NCBI RefSeq assembly: GCF_009760925.1
Contig: NZ_VRLV01000006.1
Span: forward strand, 248,001 to 312,000
Length of the DNA stretch: 64,000 bases
Source: Nonomuraea typhae
GTDB lineage: Bacteria > Actinomycetota > Actinomycetes > Streptosporangiales > Streptosporangiaceae
Direction: 5' to 3'
Shown here piece after piece: positions 51,712 through 61,614 of the stretch. Below the pieces are notes generated by a model. The model saw nothing but the letters and a program-made list of their open reading frames with translations, did no database searches and was not told the origin of the DNA. Both the position numbers and the translations under genes were made by a program. Position 1 is the stretch's first letter, and each line of letters begins with the position of its first letter.

Positions 51712-52557
51712 TCAGAGGGTTGAGGCCGGTGCGCAAGCCTGCACGAGGGCGGCGACCAGTGGCGCCAGAAGCCCACGATCCTCAACCCGGTGCGGCTCGT
51801 ACTCCATGATCCCCAGTCCGGCAATCTCATACCGGCCGGCCACAGCCTCCACCAGCCCCAGCAACTGCCCAGCCCGTACGCCACCCGCAGCAGGCGTCCC
51901 CACAGACGCGAACTCAGCAGGATCCAGCACATCCAGATCGATATGCACGTACACGGCAACCGCCCCATCCCCACCCCCCGCCTGGGAAACGGCCGCCAGC
52001 AGCGCCTCCGAATCAGCCAGCTCCCCGACACTCACATGCCGAACCCCGGCCCGCTCGATGAACTCAACCTCGGCCACATCCAAATCCCGCGCCCCCGCAA
52101 GGACGATCCGCCGCGGATCCACCGGCACCGTCGGCACCAGCTCACGATGTCCCTCGCCGGTGAGCGCCCGAAGCACCATCCCGTGAAAAGCCCCGGAAGG
52201 AGAGGACTCAGGGGTGTTCAGATCCCCGTGGGCATCGAACCACACCACCACCAGCCGATCCCCGTACTCACGCACCGCCGCGGCGATCGGCTCAAGGTCT
52301 ACCGCGCAGTCGCCGCCCACGGTGACCGGAAACCCGTCCACACCTTCCCACGCAGACCGAACCCGAGCCGCGGTGACCGCAAGCTCACCTGGATTGCTCC
52401 CATCGGCCACGTCCACCCGCAGCCGCTCGTCAACCTGTATCCGCTCGCCGCCTGCCACCATCCCGGCCAGCAGATCGGCCCCTTCTACGAGCCGCTCCGC
52501 CGTACGAGAACCCGACGACCGCCATTGCGGCACTTCAATGACCGTTACTGAGGACAT
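51712..52557 (-). CDS. Arginase/agmatinase family protein with altered metal motif
   Basis: A 281-residue ureohydrolase-fold protein. Mn-binding motifs VVWFDAHGDLNT and YVHIDLDVLDPAEF are intact, but the first motif reads VTVGGDCAVDL where arginases have GGDHS, so the histidine ligand is a cysteine. The enzyme may bind metal differently or act on another amidine, guanidine or amide. I believe GGDC variants occur in other actinomycetes. The ATG chosen (MSSVTVIEVPQW) matches the usual start. It is flanked by a 1-kb non-coding repeat region upstream. Confidence 0.82.
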   Translation of the reverse strand: MSSVTVIEVPQWRSSGSRTAERLVEGADLLAGMVAGGERIQVDERLRVDVADGSNPGELAVTAARVRSAWEGVDGFPVTVGGDCAVDLEPIAAAVREYGDRLVVVWFDAHGDLNTPESSPSGAFHGMVLRALTGEGHRELVPTVPVDPRRIVLAGARDLDVAEVEFIERAGVRHVSVGELADSEALLAAVSQAGGGDGAVAVYVHIDLDVLDPAEFASVGTPAAGGVRAGQLLGLVEAVAGRYEIAGLGIMEYEPHRVEDRGLLAPLVAALVQACAPASTL

Positions 52558-53584
52558 GTGACCACAATGCCTCATCCCCCACCACGCATCTCCCCAGGAT
52601 CGGGGAGCAGCGGGCCGCGAGAAGGCAATTTCGGCCAGCCCCCTTGAACCGACCCACCAAACCCCCAGCCCTACGGACTCCCGCCCCTTCCACACGGACC
52701 ACCTCCGAGGCATCTCGTGCCCACACCCCCTCCCACCCGCCTCGCGCGTCGGCCACCTCGTGTGTCGGCCACCTTTCCTCTGTGGACCGCCTCCGAGGTG
52801 TCCTTGACCACGCCCTGCTACCCACCTCTCTGGGCGTCCACCTCCCCGGGTGCCCGCTGCTGCCTTGGGCCGTACTGGGGTTGCCCGTGCCCGGGGCTGT
52901 CCGGGATTGCCCGCGCCCGGGGCTGCCCGGGGTTGCCCGCGCCCGGGGCTGCCCGGGGTTGCCCGCGCCCGGGGCTGCCCGGGGTTGCCCGCGCCCGGGG
53001 TTGCCCGGGGTTGCCCGCGCCCGGGGTTGCCCGTGCCCAGGGTTGCCGAGGCGGCCTGCGCCCCGGACGGTCCGTCTGCCGCGTCCCGGGTCGGCCACCT
53101 TCAGCGCCGTCATCTCCGGGTCGCCCCGCCTCCAGCGCCGCCACCTTCCGGTGCATCCGCCTCCCACGGGCTTTCTCATGCCGTGTCTTGTCGTCCACCC
53201 TCGCGACCCTGCGCTGGCCTTGCGACCCTGCGCTGGCCTCGCGGCCCTGGGCCACCCTCGCGACCCTGCGCCGGCCTCGGTGTTGCTCTGCGTTGCCTCG
53301 TGTTGGCCTCCGGTGCTGGTCACGTCTGGTGTTGGCCGCCTCCGACGTGGCTCGTGGCCCCGTGTCCTGCCAACCCCTGCCCGGGCTGCCTTCCAGGGGC
53401 ACGATGCGGTCCCGGATGTGGCGTCCAGATCACGGCTGGGAAGGGTGCCGAACATCACACAAGGTGCGAGCTGACAGTTTGTTGGGCGGGGATGACGGGG
53501 TTGTGCGGTATGGGGGTGCGGTGGCGGTTGGGCCGCTACGATCGAGGGTCCTGACTCCGAGGCGATGAGAGTGGCGGCAGAGCG
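52558..53584. other. 1-kb non-coding interval with minisatellites
   Basis: No credible gene was found: the open frames here are Pro/Gly/Arg low-complexity products of the repeats and lack family similarity. The interval separates the leftward arginase-like gene from ispE. Besides the 26-bp array it contains an 18-bp-type repeat around 53202-53280 (gcgaccctgcgctggcct), and repeated cgtgtcggccacct words near 52750-52775. The ispE promoter presumably lies in the last 150 bp. Confidence 0.7.
52880..53035. repeat. 26-bp tandem minisatellite, six copies
   Basis: Six head-to-tail 26-bp units beginning gttgcccgcgcccggggctg and ending cccggg; two central copies are identical, and the others differ by 1-3 bases. 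The unit is not a multiple of three, which explains why all frames read similar low-complexity peptides, and shows that the array is not coding. Each unit can fold into a GC hairpin (CCCGGGGCTGCCCGGG-type). Confidence 0.95.
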
Positions 53585-54490
53585 ATGAATGCGTCGGTGA
53601 CCGTGCGGGTGCCTGCCAAGGTCAACGTCCAGCTTTCCGTTGGTCCCCTGCGTGACGACGGCTACCACGATCTTGTGAACGTCTTCCACGCGGTCTCCAT
53701 TTTCGACGAGGTGGAGGCGAAGGAATCCGAGTCGGTCAAGGTGAGCGTGGAGGGGGAGTGGGCCGATCAGGTTCCGCTTGATGAGGGGAACCTGGCTGTT
53801 CAGGCCGCCCGGGCGCTGGCCAAGCACGCTGGGCGGAGCTATGGGGTGGAGCTGGTCATCCGCAAGACGATTCCGGTGGCGGGCGGGATGGCCGGGGGGA
53901 GCGCGGACGCCGCCGGGGCGTTGCTCGCCTGTAATGAGCTTTGGGGGCTTGGGCTGCCCCTCGAGGATCTGATGGAGATCGCCGGGGACCTGGGGAGTGA
54001 CGTGCCCTTTTCCCTTCTCGGGGGTACGGCCGTCGGGACCGGTCGTGGGGAACGGCTGAGCCAGGTGGAGACGGGCGGGACGTTCCACTGGGTGTTCGCG
54101 GTGGCGGATGGGGGGTTGTCGACGGCCAAGGTGTACGCGGAGTGCGATCGGCTGCGTGAGGTTGGCGCGGAGCACGTTCCTGAGCTGCAGGCCAACCAGT
54201 CGCTTCTGGACGCCCTGCGCACCGGTGATGCCGTTGCCCTGGGCGCCGAGCTCACGAACGATCTTCAGGCGGCGGCGTTGTCGCTTCGTCCCAGCCTGGC
54301 GCAGACGCTGGCCGTCGGCACCGAGTTGGGCGCTCTGGGGGCGATCGTCTCCGGTTCCGGTCCTACCTGCGCTTTCCTGGCCACCGATGCGGAGCATGCG
54401 CGTGCTCTCGCCGATGCGCTTGCTGCCGCCGATGTGTGCCGCACCGCCGTACCCACTTCCGGTCCTGCGCTCGGCGCTCATCTCATCTGA
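53585..54490 (+). CDS. ispE: 4-diphosphocytidyl-2-C-methyl-D-erythritol kinase IspE
   Basis: A 301-residue GHMP kinase of the MEP isoprenoid pathway that phosphorylates CDP-methylerythritol with ATP. Motifs: VRVPAKVNVQLSVGPLRDDG (substrate site), the GHMP ATP loop PVAGGMAGGSADAAGAL, DVPFSLLGGTAVGTGRG and the C-terminal IVSGSGPTCAFLA. AGAG precedes the ATG weakly. It is followed after 89 bp by an ABC-F gene in the same direction, a conserved actinomycete pairing. Confidence 0.95.
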   Translation: MNASVTVRVPAKVNVQLSVGPLRDDGYHDLVNVFHAVSIFDEVEAKESESVKVSVEGEWADQVPLDEGNLAVQAARALAKHAGRSYGVELVIRKTIPVAGGMAGGSADAAGALLACNELWGLGLPLEDLMEIAGDLGSDVPFSLLGGTAVGTGRGERLSQVETGGTFHWVFAVADGGLSTAKVYAECDRLREVGAEHVPELQANQSLLDALRTGDAVALGAELTNDLQAAALSLRPSLAQTLAVGTELGALGAIVSGSGPTCAFLATDAEHARALADALAAADVCRTAVPTSGPALGAHLI

Positions 54491-54579
54491 CCGCGAGCGG
54501 CGCCTCCCGGGGTTCTGCGGCCTGCCGTACCGAAGCCCCCCGGAAAACGGGGGCGGGGAGCCAGTACCCTGGGACGGCC

Positions 54580-56379
<1,800 letters not shown>

Positions 56380-56391
56380 CCCGCCTCACCT

Positions 56392-56423
56392 GGCGGCCCC
56401 GGGCATGAAGGCATGGGGCCGCC
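56392..56423. terminator. Hairpin terminator between ABC-F and marR
   Basis: A perfect 9-bp stem GGCGGCCCC / GGGGCCGCC with a 14-base loop lies between the stop codons of two convergent genes; bidirectional termination is likely. Confidence 0.65.
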
Positions 56424-56441
56424 TGCCGTACGCCAAAGCCC

Positions 56442-56963
56442 TCAGGACGGTGTGTCGAAGGGCATGAGGAGGGTGCGGAGGAGGGAGGCGAGGGCGCGTT
56501 GGTCGGTGTCGCCGAGGCCGGCCAGGAGGTCGTGTTCGCGGCGCAGCAGGTCGGCGAAGGCGGCGTCCACGCGTTCGAGCCCGGTGTCGGTGAGGGAGAC
56601 CAGGACGCCGCGCCGGTCCTCGGGGTCGGGGCGGCGGCGGACGAGGCCGGCCTGGGTGAGGCGGTCGATGCGGTTCGTCATCGTGCCGGAGGTGACGAGC
56701 GTGGCGCGCAGGAGTGCGCCGGGGGAGAGTTCGTAGGGTTTGCCCGCCCGCCGCAGCGCGGTGAGGACGTCGAACTCCCAGGTTTCGAGGTCGTGTTCGG
56801 CGAAGGCGGCGCGGCGGGCCCGGTCGAGGTGCTTGGCCAGGCGGGAGACGCGCGAGAGCACCTGGAGTGGTTCGACGTCGAGGTCAGGCCGCTCGATGCG
56901 CCAGGCGGCGACGAGCCGGTCGACCTCGTCGAGATTGTCCTGGGGGTCCTGCGCATCCGTCAT
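56442..56963 (-). CDS. MarR family transcriptional regulator
   Basis: A 173-residue winged-helix regulator. The HTH is at about 75-110 (TLVTSGTMTNRIDRLTQAGL) with the wing RRRPDPEDRRGVLVSLTDTG, diagnostic of MarR. The N- and C-terminal helices form the dimer interface. ATG at MTDAQDPQ was preferred to an upstream in-frame ATG because the latter would lie across the divergent operator region. Its target is most likely the divergent methyltransferase gene and its own promoter, since two palindromes lie between them. Confidence 0.92.
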   Translation of the reverse strand: MTDAQDPQDNLDEVDRLVAAWRIERPDLDVEPLQVLSRVSRLAKHLDRARRAAFAEHDLETWEFDVLTALRRAGKPYELSPGALLRATLVTSGTMTNRIDRLTQAGLVRRRPDPEDRRGVLVSLTDTGLERVDAAFADLLRREHDLLAGLGDTDQRALASLLRTLLMPFDTPS

Positions 56964-56980
56964 GGATGCAGTGTACTGTC

Positions 56981-57032
56981 TTGACATCGAGATACATCTC
57001 TCGATATCAAATATCTCTATGTCGAGAGATAT
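56981..57032. promoter_or_regulatory. Divergent promoter with two MarR-type palindromes
   Basis: Palindrome 1 is ATCGAGA-TACATC-TCTCGAT (56986-57005) and palindrome 2 is ATATCTCT-ATGTCG-AGAGATAT (57011-57032), their centres 26 bp apart. TTGACA (56981) and ATATCA (57004) with 17-bp spacing form a likely rightward promoter whose transcript would start at about the methyltransferase ATG at 57019. Repressor bound to these sites would block it. Confidence 0.7.
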
Positions 57033-57786
57033 CTGGGACCCGTCCACGTACGCGCGGTACGCAGACGAACGGTCACGGCCGTTCGTCGAGCTGACCGCCA
57101 GAATCCATGCCGACAATCCCGATTATGTCGTCGATGCCGGCTGTGGCACCGGCGAACTCACCATGACCCTCGCCGACCGCTGGCCCGAGGCCACGGTCGA
57201 GGGCTTCGACTCCTCGCCCGCGATGATCGCCAAGGCGCGCGAGACCGGCGGCCGGTTCGCCGTCGCCGACCTCACCCTGTGGCGTCCCGACCGGCCGGTC
57301 GACGTCCTGGTCTCCAACGCCGTGCTGCAATGGGTGCCCGCCCATCGCGACCTGCTCGGACACTGGGTGAATGCGCTGGTGAAGCCCGACGGCTGGCTGG
57401 CCGTCCAGATGCCGGGCAACTTCGCGGCCCCGAGCCACGTGCTGATCCGCGAGCTGTGCCGCAGCGCGACCTGGCGGGACCGGCTGGGCGAGTTCGACCG
57501 CGGCTCCCCGGTCGGCGACCCCATGGAGTACATGGAACTGCTGACCGCCATGGGCACCCGGGTGGACGCCTGGGAGACCACCTACGTGCAGGTTCTCCAG
57601 GGTGAGGACGCGGTGCTCACCTGGGTCTCCGGCACCGCGCTGCGCCCCATCCTCGACCGGCTCGACGAAGGCGAGCGATCCGCCTTCAAGCGCGACCTCA
57701 AGAAGCTCCTGGACGAGGCGTATCCTCCCAAGGAGTACGGCACGGCCTTCCCCTTCCGGCGCGTCTTCGTGGTGGCACACACATGA
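57019..57786 (+). CDS. tam: SAM-dependent methyltransferase, trans-aconitate type
   Basis: A 255-residue class I methyltransferase close to trans-aconitate 2-methyltransferase. It opens MSRDIWDPSTYARYADERSR, as Tam proteins do, with the SAM motif VVDAGCGTGELTMTLADRW, then VEGFDSSPAMIAKA and VSNAVLQWVPAHRDLL. Tam esterifies trans-aconitate, a spontaneous toxic by-product of aconitase. There is no ribosome binding site in front of the ATG and the promoter predicts transcription start at it, so it is probably leaderless. Confidence 0.9.
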   Translation: MSRDIWDPSTYARYADERSRPFVELTARIHADNPDYVVDAGCGTGELTMTLADRWPEATVEGFDSSPAMIAKARETGGRFAVADLTLWRPDRPVDVLVSNAVLQWVPAHRDLLGHWVNALVKPDGWLAVQMPGNFAAPSHVLIRELCRSATWRDRLGEFDRGSPVGDPMEYMELLTAMGTRVDAWETTYVQVLQGEDAVLTWVSGTALRPILDRLDEGERSAFKRDLKKLLDEAYPPKEYGTAFPFRRVFVVAHT

Positions 57787-58112
57787 GAATCACCGGCATG
57801 CACCATGTCCAGCTGGCCGCCCCCGCGGGCAGTGAACCGCAACTCCGGGAGTTCTACGCGGGCTTCCTCGGTCTCACGGAGGTGCCGAAGCCGCCGGAGC
57901 TGGCCGCGCGCGGCGGCGCCTGGTTCCGCGGAGAAGGGGTGGAGGTGCACCTGGGCATCGAGGAGGACTTCCGCCCGGCCCGCAAGGCCCATCCTGCCTT
58001 CCTGGTCGACGAACTGCCCGAGGGCGAGGTGGACCTGCTCTTCCCCGGATACCGCCGCGTCTACGTCACCGATCCGGCCGGGAACAGAATCGAGCTTCTG
58101 CAGGTCGTGTGA
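57783..58112 (+). CDS. VOC family (glyoxalase-like) protein
   Basis: A 109-residue protein starting MRITGMHHVQLAAPAGSEPQ, with FYAGFLGLTEVPKPPELAAR, the metal ligand region VEVHLGIEEDFRP and closing RVYVTDPAGNRIELLQVV, classical for the VOC superfamily. It overlaps the methyltransferase gene by ATGA, so they are translated together; it may process or bind the same metabolite. Substrate unknown. Confidence 0.9.
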   Translation: MRITGMHHVQLAAPAGSEPQLREFYAGFLGLTEVPKPPELAARGGAWFRGEGVEVHLGIEEDFRPARKAHPAFLVDELPEGEVDLLFPGYRRVYVTDPAGNRIELLQVV

Positions 58113-58164
58113 AGTTCATCTTGCAGTGGCATGATGTTCCGAAATCGGACACTTGTGAGGTGCT

Positions 58165-59622
58165 GTGGGCATCGAGATCGAGGACAAGTTCGACGTATCT
58201 GACGACTACACCGTGCCGGATTTGAGCAAGATCGGGGAGGTCGAGGGCCCGAGGAGCTACCAGCTCGTCGCGCTGTACTACGACACCCCCGATCTGCGCC
58301 TGGCCGCACGCGGCGTCACTCTCCGGCGAAGGCGAGGTGGTTCCGATCCCGGCTGGCACCTGAAGCTCCCCAAGGCCAAAGGAGTGCGCCAGGAGATCAC
58401 CCATCCGCTGACCAGGAGCACGAAGGTCGTCCCCGCCGAACTGGAGCAGCTCGTGCGCGCCTACACCCGAGGCGCCGAGCTGACCCCCGTGGCCGAGCTC
58501 GACACGCGCAGGAGCGTCATCGTCGTCAGCGCCGGTGAGACGCGCCTGGTGGAGATCTCCGACGACCGGGTCAAGGGCACGGTCTTCGGCGAGGACTCCC
58601 GCGTGGAACGCTGGCGGGAGGTCGAGGCCGAGTTGCTGGACGGCGAGGCCGCCCACCTGGCCAAGGTCGGCAAGCGGCTGAAAAAGGCGGGCGCCAGCCC
58701 GGCCGCGTCGGCCAGCAAACTGGCCAGGCTGCTGGCCCGGCCGCCGCGCCCCGGCGCCCCCACCCAGGAGGGCTCCGCGGGTGAGGTGGTCATGGACTAC
58801 CTCGCCGGCCAGGTCGCCGCGCTGCTGTCCCAAGATCCCCGGGTACGGCGGGCCGAGGACGACGCCGTGCATCAGATGCGCGTGGCGGCCCGGCGCATGC
58901 GCAGCGCGCTGAAGGCGTTCAAGAGCATCGTCGCCGGCACCGGTCAGGTCCAGGAGGAGCTGCGCTGGATCGGCGCCGTGCTCGGCGTGGTCCGCGATCT
59001 GGAGGTGACCAGGGCCAGGTTCGCCCGCCTGCTGAAGTCGCTGGCGCCCGAGCTGGTCCACGGCCCGATCGCCGCCCGCCTCGGCGACGACCTGCTGAAG
59101 CGCGAGCACGAGGGGTACAACCGGATCCGGGAGGCGCTCAGCAGTGATCGCTACTACGCGCTGCTGAACGACCTGGACGCGCTGGTCACCGATCCGGAGC
59201 TGACGTCGGCCGCGGGGAAGGCGGCCGAGGCGACGCTGAAGGGCGTGGCGGCCAAGAACTGGAAGCGGGTCACCGACGCCTACGACCACGCCCAGGCCAT
59301 CGAGGACGAGGAGCGCCGCGAGATCGCCATGCACGACGTGCGCAAGGCGGCCAAGCGGGCACGGTACACCGCCGAGGCGCTCGGCATGGGCAAACTGGCC
59401 AAGCACGCGGAAGCCGTACAAGAGGTGCTGGGCTCGTACCAGGACGGCGTGGTGGCGCAGGAGACGCTGGCCAAGGAGGCCGAGGTCGCGCGGCAGGCGG
59501 GCGAGGACACCTTCACGTACGGCCTGCTGATCGGCATCGAGAAAACCACCGCAGAACGGGCACACGCCGAATTTCCGACAGTCTGGGATAACACTGTGGA
59601 GGCTGTTAGAAAGATCCTATGA
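58165..59622 (+). CDS. CYTH and CHAD domain protein
   Basis: A 485-residue protein with a CYTH phosphohydrolase domain (1-200) opening with the ExExK-type GIEIEDKFDV and later RRRRGGSDPGWHLKLPKAKG, and a CHAD helical domain (210-485) with conserved histidines in DDAVHQMRVAARRMRSALKA and IAMHDVRKAAKRARYTAEAL. CYTH domains hydrolyse or bind triphosphates and CHAD domains bind polyphosphate; the protein sits two genes from ppk. A GTG start is used. It overlaps the P450 gene by ATGA. Confidence 0.92.
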   Translation: MGIEIEDKFDVSDDYTVPDLSKIGEVEGPRSYQLVALYYDTPDLRLAARGVTLRRRRGGSDPGWHLKLPKAKGVRQEITHPLTRSTKVVPAELEQLVRAYTRGAELTPVAELDTRRSVIVVSAGETRLVEISDDRVKGTVFGEDSRVERWREVEAELLDGEAAHLAKVGKRLKKAGASPAASASKLARLLARPPRPGAPTQEGSAGEVVMDYLAGQVAALLSQDPRVRRAEDDAVHQMRVAARRMRSALKAFKSIVAGTGQVQEELRWIGAVLGVVRDLEVTRARFARLLKSLAPELVHGPIAARLGDDLLKREHEGYNRIREALSSDRYYALLNDLDALVTDPELTSAAGKAAEATLKGVAAKNWKRVTDAYDHAQAIEDEERREIAMHDVRKAAKRARYTAEALGMGKLAKHAEAVQEVLGSYQDGVVAQETLAKEAEVARQAGEDTFTYGLLIGIEKTTAERAHAEFPTVWDNTVEAVRKIL

Positions 59623-60809
59623 GTGAGCTCCCCGTAATCCCGTTCGAGCGCACGACTCCCTTGGACGTCCCGGTCGCCTATCGCGAGCTGCGCGTCCGGG
59701 AGGGCATCGCCAGGGTCCGCACCCGGACCGGCGACGAGATCTGGCTGGTCAGCGGCTATGAGGACGCGCGCAAACTGTTCGCGGAGCCGCTGCTCGGCCG
59801 ATCGCACCCCGAGCCGGAGAAGGCGCCACGCGTCTCCGGCTCGGTGCTGCTCGGCGGCCCGAGCGGCGACTTCGACACCGAGAAGGCCGACCACGAACGC
59901 ATGCGGCGGTTGTTCCAGCCGTCGTTCTCGGCACGCCGGATGAAGGCGCTGACCGAGCACGTCGGAGGGCTGGTCGAGGACCGGCTGGACCACATGGCCG
60001 GGCTGACCCCGCCGATCGACCTGCACGCCGAACTCTCCTTCCCGCTGCCCGTGCTGGTCATCTGCCAGCTGCTCGGCGTGCCGTTCGAGGACAGGGACTA
60101 CTTCGGCGAGATCTCCAACCGCATGGGAGACCTGTACGACCCGGACAAGGGCGAGGCGGCCCGCCAGGAGATGGCCGGCTACATGGCCCGCCTGATCGAC
60201 CGCAAACGCCACGAACCCGGCGAGGACGTGCTGACCGACCTGGCCAAGGTCATCGACGACGACGGCACGGTCGCCCGGCTGGCCGGCGGCCTGCTGTTCG
60301 CCGGCCACGAGACGACCGTCGGCCGCATCGACTACGGCGTGCTGCTCCTGCTGCAGCATCCCGACCAGCGCGCCGCGCTGGAGGCCGACCCCTCGCTGGC
60401 CGCCGCGGCCGTCGAGGAGATCCTGCGCATGGCGGTGCCCAGCCTGCACGGCATCCCGCGCTGGGCGCGCGAGGACTTCGAGTACGGCGGGCTGACCATC
60501 CGCAAGGGCGAGGCGGTGCTGATCTCCACCGACGCCGCCAACCGGGACGAGCGCGTCTTCCCCGACCCCGACGTCTTCGACCTGCGCCGCAAGCCCGGCG
60601 ACCCGCACATCGGCTTCGGGTACGGCCCGCGCTTCTGCCTGGGCGCCAGCCTGGCCAGGGTCGAGCTGGAGGCGGTCTTCAGCCGGCTCTTCCAGCGCTT
60701 CGCCGGGCTACGGCTGGCGGTGCCGCTGGAGGAACTGCCGATCAACACCCACCGGCTGACCCAGGGTTTCGCGAAGCTGCCGGTCACGTGGGATAGCGTT
60801 CGACGCTGA
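59619..60809 (+). CDS. Cytochrome P450
   Basis: A 396-residue soluble P450. The oxygen-activation helix has LLFAGHETTVGRIDYG, the K-helix E-x-x-R is in VEEILRMAVPS, and the heme cysteine lies in IGFGYGPRFCLGASLARVEL. The N-terminus lacks a membrane anchor, as in actinobacterial class I P450s needing ferredoxin partners, which are not present nearby. Overlap with the CYTH-CHAD gene by ATGA suggests cotranscription. Its substrate is unknown. The end overlaps the convergent NUDIX gene by 26 bp. Confidence 0.92.
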   Translation: MSELPVIPFERTTPLDVPVAYRELRVREGIARVRTRTGDEIWLVSGYEDARKLFAEPLLGRSHPEPEKAPRVSGSVLLGGPSGDFDTEKADHERMRRLFQPSFSARRMKALTEHVGGLVEDRLDHMAGLTPPIDLHAELSFPLPVLVICQLLGVPFEDRDYFGEISNRMGDLYDPDKGEAARQEMAGYMARLIDRKRHEPGEDVLTDLAKVIDDDGTVARLAGGLLFAGHETTVGRIDYGVLLLLQHPDQRAALEADPSLAAAAVEEILRMAVPSLHGIPRWAREDFEYGGLTIRKGEAVLISTDAANRDERVFPDPDVFDLRRKPGDPHIGFGYGPRFCLGASLARVELEAVFSRLFQRFAGLRLAVPLEELPINTHRLTQGFAKLPVTWDSVRR

Positions 60810-61614
60810 CCGTTCTGGTACCGATCCGGTGCAGCAGGGCGAAGGCTCCCTTGCGCAGGTGGACGTCGGCGCCGCTGAGCGTGGAGATCACGTGCGGCAG
60901 CACCTTGCCGTGGCTGGAGACGACCGCGGGCACGGCGAGGGCGTTCACCAGCGCGGGGGTCTTGTCCTGATCCTGTGACTCCTCGCTGAGCAGCGCGTCG
61001 GTGGCGATGTCGGCCGAGTACGCCTCCAGGGTCTGCACGCAGCGCCGGCTCGGCGAGCTGAGCAGCACCTCGGGGCGGTAGGCGGGCAGCACCTGGGCGA
61101 GCGTGGCCGCCTGCGCCAGGCCCTCGGCGTCGAGCGGGCGCTGGTCGTCGGGGCCCTGCCAGGTCTGCCGGGATCCGGCGGCGCCATGCCGTACCAGGAC
61201 TATCGGGACCGTGCGGAGGGGAAGCGCGGTCAGGGCGCGCAGAAGGCCGGCGTCCCAGGGGTAGGTGAGGCGGGCGCGGGCCTCGCCGATGGGCAGCCAG
61301 GCCATCTCGTCGACCTCGGCGTCGGGGACGAACGGCTCCTCCTCGGCGACCTGGGCCACCCAGTAGTCGACCCGCTTGAGCCGGCCGTTGACCAGGTAGT
61401 GGGTCGGGGGGAGGGCGCGGCCCAGGCGGACGGTGATGCCCGTCTCCTCGCGCACCTCCCGGACCGCGGCGGCGATCATGTGCTCGCCGGTTTTCAGCTT
61501 GCCCTTGGGGAAGGTCCAGTCGTCGTAGCGGTCCCGGCGGATCAAGGCGACTTCGGGGTCGGTGTCGTCACCTCGCCAGACCACCGCGCCGGCGGCCCGC
61601 ACGATATCAGTCAT
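60784..61614 (-). CDS. NUDIX hydrolase fused to histidine phosphatase (MutT1-like)
   Basis: A 276-residue two-domain protein. Residues 5-135 are a NUDIX domain with G-x5-E-x7-REVREETG ([15 protein letters not shown], then [12 protein letters not shown]). Residues 145-276 are a histidine-phosphatase (RHG) domain with [12 protein letters not shown]. This is the architecture of mycobacterial MutT1, which degrades oxidised guanine nucleotides and diadenosine polyphosphates. The start at MTDIVRAAG overlaps the ppk stop region by 8 bp, so it is in the ppk operon. Confidence 0.92.
   Translation of the reverse strand: MTDIVRAAGAVVWRGDDTDPEVALIRRDRYDDWTFPKGKLKTGEHMIAAAVREVREETGITVRLGRALPPTHYLVNGRLKRVDYWVAQVAEEEPFVPDAEVDEMAWLPIGEARARLTYPWDAGLLRALTALPLRTVPIVLVRHGAAGSRQTWQGPDDQRPLDAEGLAQAATLAQVLPAYRPEVLLSSPSRRCVQTLEAYSADIATDALLSEESQDQDKTPALVNALAVPAVVSSHGKVLPHVISTLSGADVHLRKGAFALLHRIGTRTVSVERYPT

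Noticed and set aside
52880-53035. CRISPR-like array
   Set aside because: Units are directly adjacent with no spacers, so it is a minisatellite, not a CRISPR.
52535-54481. Very long minus-strand open frame opposite ispE and through the repeats
   Set aside because: Its product is Pro/Gly/Arg low-complexity over the repeats and a mirror of ispE elsewhere; no family similarity or ribosome binding site.
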